The notes beneath the pieces were generated by a model, which was not told the origin of the DNA, did not search any database, and saw only the letters and a program-made list of their open reading frames with translations. Of a DNA stretch of 33,222 bases, positions 28,208-33,222 are shown in pieces. The stretch is taken from the NCBI GenBank assembly GCA_003427395.1, contig BFEA01000002.1, forward strand, positions 6,172,347 to 6,205,568, in the 5' to 3' direction. Every line of letters starts with the position of its first letter. Within the stretch, counting starts at the first letter, position 1. Position numbers and translations under genes: made by a program. Source of the stretch: Chara braunii (taxonomy: Eukaryota > Streptophyta > Charophyceae > Charales > Characeae).

Positions 28208-28494
28208 CGTACGGGGCCGTACGTACGGCCGTACGGCCGTTCATACGGCCGTACGTACGACCGTACGATAAACCCCCCATACGACGTACGGGGGACGACA
28301 CAGCTGCAGAGATGCCCTCACGGTCTACACAAAAATTGTAGTAACTACGCTTGCACCCTTCGCGGACGTGCTACCACGACGCACCCAAACGAAAGTATTG
28401 CAAAATATTTCGGCGGCCGCGACGAAGTCGGAAAGTGGTGGGATCCTAAAACTACACTGTAACTGGGCTGTAGTGTAGTGGTGGGATCAGACCC
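27839..28494. mobile_element. second Harbinger-like MITE with long T tract
   Basis: Inverted ends GGGTCTGATCCCACCACTAC at both sides, about 656 bp. The right flank is TTA (28495-28497); the left flank is TCA (27836-27838), one mismatch from a TTA duplication. Inside are AA-rich segments (28055-28085), a T tract (28169-28207) and a CGTACG-rich cluster. It begins only 6 bp after the TTA of the preceding MITE. Confidence 0.7.
28208..28291. repeat. GTACG/CGGCC palindromic cluster
   Basis: Repeated CGTACG and CGGCCGTACG words arranged as overlapping inverted repeats (for example ACGTACGGCCGTACGGCCGT and its mirror within 30 bases). It can form strong hairpins and lies next to the 39-bp T tract. 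Confidence 0.75.
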
Positions 28495-28497
28495 TTA

Positions 28498-28515
28498 GGC
28501 TCAGACCCCACCGCC
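28498..28515 (+). mobile_element. possible left end of a third Harbinger element
   Basis: GGCTCAGACCCCACCGCC directly follows TTA (28495-28497) and resembles the neighbouring termini (GGGTCTGATCCCACC). It could be the left terminus of the element that carries the transposase at 29020. No matching right end was found up to the window end. Confidence 0.4.
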
Positions 28516-29019
28516 CGGCGGCTGGAAAAGGAAGTTGGCAGCCGGCTGGTGGCCAACGTCGGTGGAAAGTTTTTGGCACGATTCGTGGAGACCCCACCGC
28601 CAACTTCTGGCGGTTCTTTGGAAACGGCCCGGCTTGCCGTTTTAGGAAACTCGAGAGGGTCCCCTCCCGAAAAGGAAAGAATGGGCGTCCTAGATGGACC
28701 AGCGGACATGCTGGTCTTTCAGGTTGGCTTGTCCGTGTGTGACGGTGCATGCCGTCCACAGCACCATGTGACGGTTTTTGGAGTCCCGATGCGGCGCCCC
28801 CAGGGCAACAGGCGACGGAAGTAGCAACGACAATTTTTTGGGATGTGTCGTTGCAGGTCACCCCCGGAATTCAAAATCCTGGGGTCCGCGTGGGAGGTAC
28901 TCGTGCATATCCGGCGTTCCCGCAGTGTTGTGGTGCGGGTGGTTGTGCAAGCGTTGGTACGTGGCCATCGCTTTGAGCTCTGTTAGTGGACGTGCTAGAG
29001 GTTGTAGTGGGCAGAGGCC

Positions 29020-30782
29020 ATGGAGGAATCAGGATGTGGGATGAATAGTCAGGAAACCAAGGATGCGATCTGCATGCTGCTTTTCGTCCTCTTCCAGTGG
29101 GTGAACAGACGAAACGTGGCAGCGTTGGCAGTTGTGGAGGCGGTATCGTTGATGCCTTTTGTCCACCAAAATGTCTTCGATGCGTTTACACTGCTGGCGG
29201 GGGGGCTGCTGCACGGTTTTGCTCTATGTTCGTTGGCGGTGGAGGAGATGGGGAGGACAATGGACCGCAGACGTCGTCTGTGGGTGTTGGAGTGTAGCAG
29301 CGGTCTTTGGAAGGATCTCCAGCGAGTGGGGGCTCAGCATGACAAGGTTTTCCTTCGGTTCTGCAGACTCCCACGGCCCCTGTTCTTGGAAGTTCTTGCT
29401 CGCGTCAGCCCCCAAACAGCCATTTCGTCAAAACGGACATATTATATTTTTTGAACGAAATCAAAACTGACTTTTTTTGCCAAAATCCGGTCGGAATTTT
29501 TTGCTCCTGGGGGTCCGGCGTTCCCAAAACGCCGGACCCCCCTGGTCTATGGTTGAGGCCAGATACAATTTTTTTTTTTTTTTTGTATCTGGTCTCAACC
29601 ATAGACCAGGGGGGTCCGGCATTTTGGGAATGCCAGACCCCCAGGAGCAAAAAATTCCGACCGGATTTTGGCAAAAAAAGTCGATTTTGATTTCGTTCAA
29701 AAAATATAATATGTCCGTTTTGACGAAATGGTTGTTCCCATATCCAGCGGTCGCCCACGAACTACAGATTGCCAATACCCATCGGATAAAAGTTTGCATG
29801 CGCTCTGATGAGATGGGCTACTGGCGGTTACTATTGGCAGTCCTCCCATAGTTTGGGCATCGGCCTCGCAAGTGCTTTGCGCAGCAACGAGGAACTGGTT
29901 GACGCAATCATTCTGGAGTACGGCCATCTGCTACAGTTCCCCACAGGGCAACGGCTGGAGGACGTGCAAAATGGCTTGGAGAGAAAAGGGTTCCCCGGAT
30001 GTGTAGGCGCGATAGATTGCACGCATTTGTATGTTGACAAGCCGAAAGGAGTGTGATCGGAGTGCTACTACCTCCACACTAGGGGGTTCTCGGTTGTGGC
30101 GCAAATCGTTTGCGACCACGAGTGTCGGATTTGCAGTGTTTATGTGGGTTGTCCGGGGTCTGTGCATGATTCAAGAGCTTTGCGCATGTCACCATTGTTC
30201 ATAAATGCTACGGAGGGTAGAGGAGTGTTGGCTGAGGGAGGTGCCATGTTACACGATGGTAGACATGTTGGCCATTATCTGCTGGGTGATCAAAGGTACC
30301 CTCTTCTTCCATGGCTCATGACTCATTTTGGCCGTTTTGCTCGAACGTCGGCGGATCCAGCGTTCGATTTGAGCCACAGTGCAGCAAGGTCGTGCATTGA
30401 ACAGGCTTTCGGACGTCTGAAGGCGGTTTGGAGGAACTTTGTCCGAAGACATATTTGCAACCTGAAGACAGTCTGCAAAGAATTCATGGCCATCTGCATT
30501 CTTCACAACCTGATGATCGAGCACAACGTGCAGATCGACCCGGCGCTGATGGAAGATAGCAGTGACAGCGATGGAGACAACGACGAACGTCGGAACTGTC
30601 GACGACGCCGGCGGCGCCGTCCATTCAACCGCCACCTCCCGGACTTGAACATCGAGGCGCCGGCAGAGGATGACCCCACTTATGGGGGGGAACTCGCAGA
30701 ACACGTCAGGGCCAGCCTGGTGGAGCATGTGCGCCACCACGTGGCAGTCCACGGGGCTCCGGCACCATGCCTATGGTGGTAG
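29020..30782 (+). pseudogene. PIF/Harbinger DDE transposase, interrupted
   Basis: N-terminal part from ATG 29020 (MEESGCGMNS...) up to VSP (about 29412). A foldback element is inserted at 29415-29736. After it the frame goes on: HIQRSPTNYRLPIPI, TAA stop at 29787-29789, LMRWATGGYYWQSSHSLGIG, then GAIDCTH with the first catalytic Asp (about 30015), TGA stop at 30054-30056, SVHDSRAL with the second Asp (about 30166), LLGDQRYPLLPW, and CIEQAFGRLKAVW with the catalytic Glu (about 30400). It ends LWW-TAG at 30782 after an Arg-rich and acidic tail. All DDE motifs of the nuclease are present, so decay is limited to two nonsense codons and one insertion. A partner Myb-like ORF was not found. The family call is firm. 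Confidence 0.88.
29415..29736. mobile_element. 322-bp foldback element inside the transposase gene
   Basis: Two arms of about 150 bp are near-perfect inverted copies around a short T tract (about 29571-29584). The tips are AACAGCCATTTCGTCAAAAC and AACAACCATTTCGTCAAAAC (reversed). Flanking 4-bp duplication CCCA (29411-29414 and 29737-29740). Each arm contains its own small hairpin (GGTCCGGCGTT...AACGCCGGACC on the left). Removing the element plus one CCCA gives a codon CAT that joins the two parts of the transposase in frame. The superfamily is unassigned. Confidence 0.9.
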
Positions 30783-31450
30783 TGCTCTTCTTTTATTTTT
30801 TGCGCGGTTATGTGTCACAACCCATTTTAGGACGTCCGAGGTCTTCGAGGAGACTTTGAGGCAGATGAGGGTTAGTCGAAGGACGGGGATACGGGCATAG
30901 AAGTTTAGTGTGGTATTGTCCGAGTCGGTCATCAATACATCCTGTTGGATTTATCAAACGGTCATGTTTCGTCATATCGAGCCGACAGACGGGTTCAGAC
31001 GATGTGTTTTTTTTACCTTTCCGGAATTTTTTTTCGTTCGTGTACTTCGAAAAAGTTGAAATGAAGTTTTGTTTTCCTCGTTGTCGGAGATTGCACAGTC
31101 ATGTGTTTTTGTATTTCGTCGCTCTCCTGTTTCTCGCTATATGGAGCACCTTGTGGCAAACATTTTTACAACCTTAATTCCCTACCGGAACATGTTCATG
31201 TCCAACGACCTAACAATTTATTGCACGTGATACAAGCAATGAAGGTTGCAAAGTGCCAGATAGAGGGACAAAACACATGCATTTCGAGGGGCGTACGTCT
31301 TTTAAATAATTGACACGCATAACGCTGAACAACAAACTCACTTTCAACAATACATTTACGAAGTTGCATATAACTTTCCCTGTACCCTCTGCGAGTGACA
31401 TATTCATTTCGTTTGCTTGAATAGTTCGGTTGTTGAATTCCGCAGCGATG
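30783..31450. other. no recognisable gene
   Basis: Pyrimidine-rich DNA downstream of the transposase. A short ORF at 30908-31177 has no domain. No right terminus of the Harbinger element was seen. Confidence 0.4.
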
Positions 31451-31457
31451 AAGTACA

Positions 31458-31640
31458 TTGTCATTATCATCATCATCATCATCATCATCATAATCATCAT
31501 CATCATCGTTATCGTCATCGTCATCATCATCATCATCAATTCATCATCATCGTCGCCGTCGTCGTCACCGTCATCGTCATCATCATTATCGTTGTCATAA
31601 TCACCGTGACGATGACAATCCCCATCATCATAGTCGTCGT
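31458..31640. repeat. imperfect (ATC)n/(GTC)n trinucleotide tract
   Basis: About 180 bp of CAT/CGT-type triplets, read on the minus strand as Asp- or Met-rich. The open frames across it are a by-product of the repeat. Confidence 0.85.
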
Positions 31641-31730
31641 CGTCGCTGGCATGTGCCCGCATACGAGCATCCTAAACACGACCGTCGTCCTGAAAATCAT
31701 CATCATCTCGATGGCGATGATGAAGGAACG

Positions 31731-31732
<2 letters not shown>

Positions 31733-31792
<60 letters not shown>
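31733..31792. repeat. (CT)n microsatellite
   Basis: Thirty CT units, followed by CCTCCCCC. Confidence 0.95.
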
Positions 31793-31795
<3 letters not shown>

Positions 31796-31919
31796 CCCCG
31801 ACTAACAGAAGTACGAAGAAAGTCATGCAAACCACGAACACTACCATTACCGACGTTGATGATGAACATGTGTACCATCTTCTATCGGCACAAGAACCGC
31901 CCGTAACTCAAAACCTCAC

Positions 31920-32300
31920 CTCCCCGTGCAAATATGGCCTGCCAACCAACGGCGGATCAAGAATGCAACTCCAAAACGGGATCGGATCTAGGCGTTCTGC
32001 GTACATGCCAGCAAGGGTGGAGACGTAAAGAAGCACGATTTCCCCGAGCACATCAACAGGATGGCCGCCCCATTGATTGGAGATCATATCCCCGACCTTC
32101 GTCACATAGATCAGCACATGGCCGAGATTATTCCCGAAGAACCCAAAGCCCACGTCCATCTTCATAGTGGGAGCCCCGTCCACATCAACTTCGTAGAAAG
32201 GGATGGACTTACGTGTCACGCCATCCGCGAAATCGAACTCCCTGGTGTGGTACCCGTCCCGCTGGTGGCGCATCTCGTACACCATGGCGCCCTTGCCAGA
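31920..32300 (-). CDS. candidate host exon, unknown protein
   Basis: On minus, a frame open from about 32330 to beyond 31920 reads FCRGIISGKGAMVYEMRHQR, DGYHTREFDFADGVTRKSIP, FYEVDVDGAPTMKMDVGFGF and onward to RPYLHGE, then GAG/GTGAGG, a good splice donor (exon end at 31920). Its composition is protein-like and unlike the simple repeats around it. The plus strand is also open here (32061-32330) with His-rich text, so the strand choice is uncertain. A CT tract lies 30-70 bp upstream on the minus strand and may belong to an intron. I recognise no family. Confidence 0.35.
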
Positions 32301-32326
32301 GATGATACCGCGACAGAAAACACACG

Positions 32327-32330
<4 letters not shown>

Positions 32331-32400
<70 letters not shown>
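32331..32400. repeat. (CT)n microsatellite
   Basis: Thirty-five CT units without interruption. Confidence 0.95.
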
Positions 32401-32402
<2 letters not shown>

Positions 32403-32740
32403 CAGAGTCCTCCCCCTCTCCCTCTCGGCGAATGGAGCCGCCCGATTCGCTGGTCAGCACGTGGCGAAGCGCACACCCGAGCACACCCAACTTCAAAAAC
32501 GATAGCAGGCCGATGAGGACAAACAATGCATAGGCACGGTATCTTGCACAAAGACTACGATCGCAGCCGATGCAGACACCTTTTTGTACGAGTTGAGGTG
32601 CGAACAGCCAAGCCGTTCCACTCGCTCCGTCGACGTTGTCACGTCAACACCGGAATTATTTGAACCTTTTTTTTTTTTCCCGTTTCTACATGATTCTGAT
32701 TTGATGTATTTTTCCTTACATCATGGCCAGGGTTATGAAA

Positions 32741-32919
32741 CTTTGCTCGGGAGGTAAACGAACTGCCGTCGATGTGTCCCCGCCGGTGGTGGTCGATCGA
32801 GAGGAGACACATGCATATACATGTATATGTATATACCTGTATATGCATGTGTCTCCTCTCGGCCGACCACCACCGGCGGGGACACGTCGACGGCCGTTAG
32901 TTTACCTCCCCAGGAAAGT
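32741..32919. mobile_element. 179-bp palindromic MITE-like element
   Basis: Arms of about 80 bp: CTTTGCTCGGGAGGTAAAC... and the reversed right end CTTTCCTGGGGAGGTAAAC, continuing through GTCCCCGCCGGTGGTGG and GAGAGGAGACACATGCATAT to a loop of TA-rich DNA (about 32822-32840). Mismatches are few. A TA-rich repeat follows at 32921-32970. No clear target duplication was found, so the family is open. Confidence 0.75.
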
Positions 32920-32920
32920 A

Positions 32921-32970
32921 TATACATATAAATATATATATTTATATATTTATATATATATATAATATAT
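32921..32970. repeat. (TA)n-rich tract
   Basis: Alternating TATATA/TATATAAATA up to about 32970, directly after the palindromic element. Confidence 0.85.
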
Positions 32971-33033
32971 CGTCACAAATAGAACTACCCGGTAAATCGT
33001 AGGCAGAGAGAGAGAAGAGGACAACAAACGAGG

Positions 33034-33087
33034 GGTTGTGACAAACTGTTTCGTCGGAGTTTCACCGACTCATCAGGAGGCTGAACC
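33034..33087 (-). ncRNA. hammerhead-ribozyme-like motif (type I layout)
   Basis: On minus, the core is CTGATGA (33076-33070), stem II GTCGG-TGAAACT-CCGAC, then GAAA, a minimal stem III (C-A with loop GTT and T-G) and the cleavage triplet GTC (33042-33040). All invariant core bases are present. Stem I is weaker: AACCC after GTC can pair with GGGTT before the core, leaving an unequal internal loop, and the base pair next to the core is missing. An alternative hairpin ACTGTTT/AAACAGT competes. Hammerheads with very short stem III occur in Penelope-like elements and retrozymes, which suits this repeat-rich locus; the element itself would lie at or beyond the window edge. Confidence 0.55.
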
Positions 33088-33222
33088 CTAAACAGTCTGC
33101 AGTATCCCCTCACTGATTACACTGTAAATGATAATCTACCTTAACCAAAATCAAAGTAGACTATCACTCACCCACACCAGATGGAAAACTCTACAGACTG
33201 TCGGTTCACACCCCATCACAAG

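Noticed and set aside
31210-31662. Asp- and Met-rich minus-strand frame
   Set aside because: Translation of the imperfect ATC/GTC triplet tract; no start context or domain.

Overview
The window is a eukaryotic, repeat-dominated stretch with no intact host gene that I can name. It looks like a large green-lineage genome. A U6 snRNA copy is close to the plant/eukaryote sequence. A Ty3/gypsy chromovirus is primed by an initiator-tRNA-Met-type site. There is a Penelope-like retroelement (PLE) with an N-terminal GIY-YIG domain, a PIF/Harbinger transposase, pogo-like and Tourist-like MITEs, tRNA-derived SINEs and long poly(T)/CT/TG/TA tracts. A streptophyte alga such as Chara would fit (PLEs are rare in seed plants), but the organism is inference. 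A 671-base run of N (21893-22563) and scattered single Ns (11103, 13113-14155) mark draft assembly.

Layout. 1-11300: decayed low-complexity and locally duplicated DNA. It holds tandem duplications (590-1035, 2035-2250, 2766-2905, 5741-6115), two related palindromic MITEs (3166-3272, 5396-5500), a tRNA-type SINE with a second truncated copy, a poly(A)-tailed U6 retrocopy with target-site duplication (4719-4857), and a broken gene for a secreted Cys/Pro-repeat protein (6663-8144). 11319-11495: a SINE with target-site duplication.

11719-27534: one composite structure. A PLE sits in tandem: a 739-bp partial copy (11719-12457) directly precedes a long copy that ends with the same 739 bp (26796-27534), the 'pseudo-LTR' layout of PLEs. 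The first ORF of the long copy (CCHC zinc knuckle, charged coiled coil, SAP-like region) is split by a complete 10.5-kb chromovirus on the minus strand (12867-23402) with 309/310-bp LTRs, a PBS and a 5-bp target duplication AAGGA. Removing the chromovirus and one AAGGA rejoins the PLE ORF in frame. The PLE then continues as a GIY-YIG endonuclease-like ORF, a Cys-rich linker with a 62-bp duplication, and a reverse transcriptase. Both elements carry stops and frameshifts and look dead.

27661-30782: PIF/Harbinger territory. Two adjacent MITEs (27664-27829 with TTA duplications; 27839-28494) and a third related terminus precede a DDE transposase pseudogene (29020-30782). That gene is interrupted by a 322-bp foldback element (29415-29736) with a 4-bp duplication; its removal restores the reading frame exactly.

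30783-33222: mostly microsatellites, one candidate host exon on the minus strand (31920-32300), a perfect-looking palindromic element (32741-32919), and a minus-strand hammerhead-ribozyme-like motif (33034-33087) close to the window end.

The most noteworthy items are the PLE with a Gag-like zinc-knuckle first ORF and permuted GIY-YIG-RT order, the two insertions whose removal repairs an ORF, the foldback element of unassigned family, and the hammerhead candidate.
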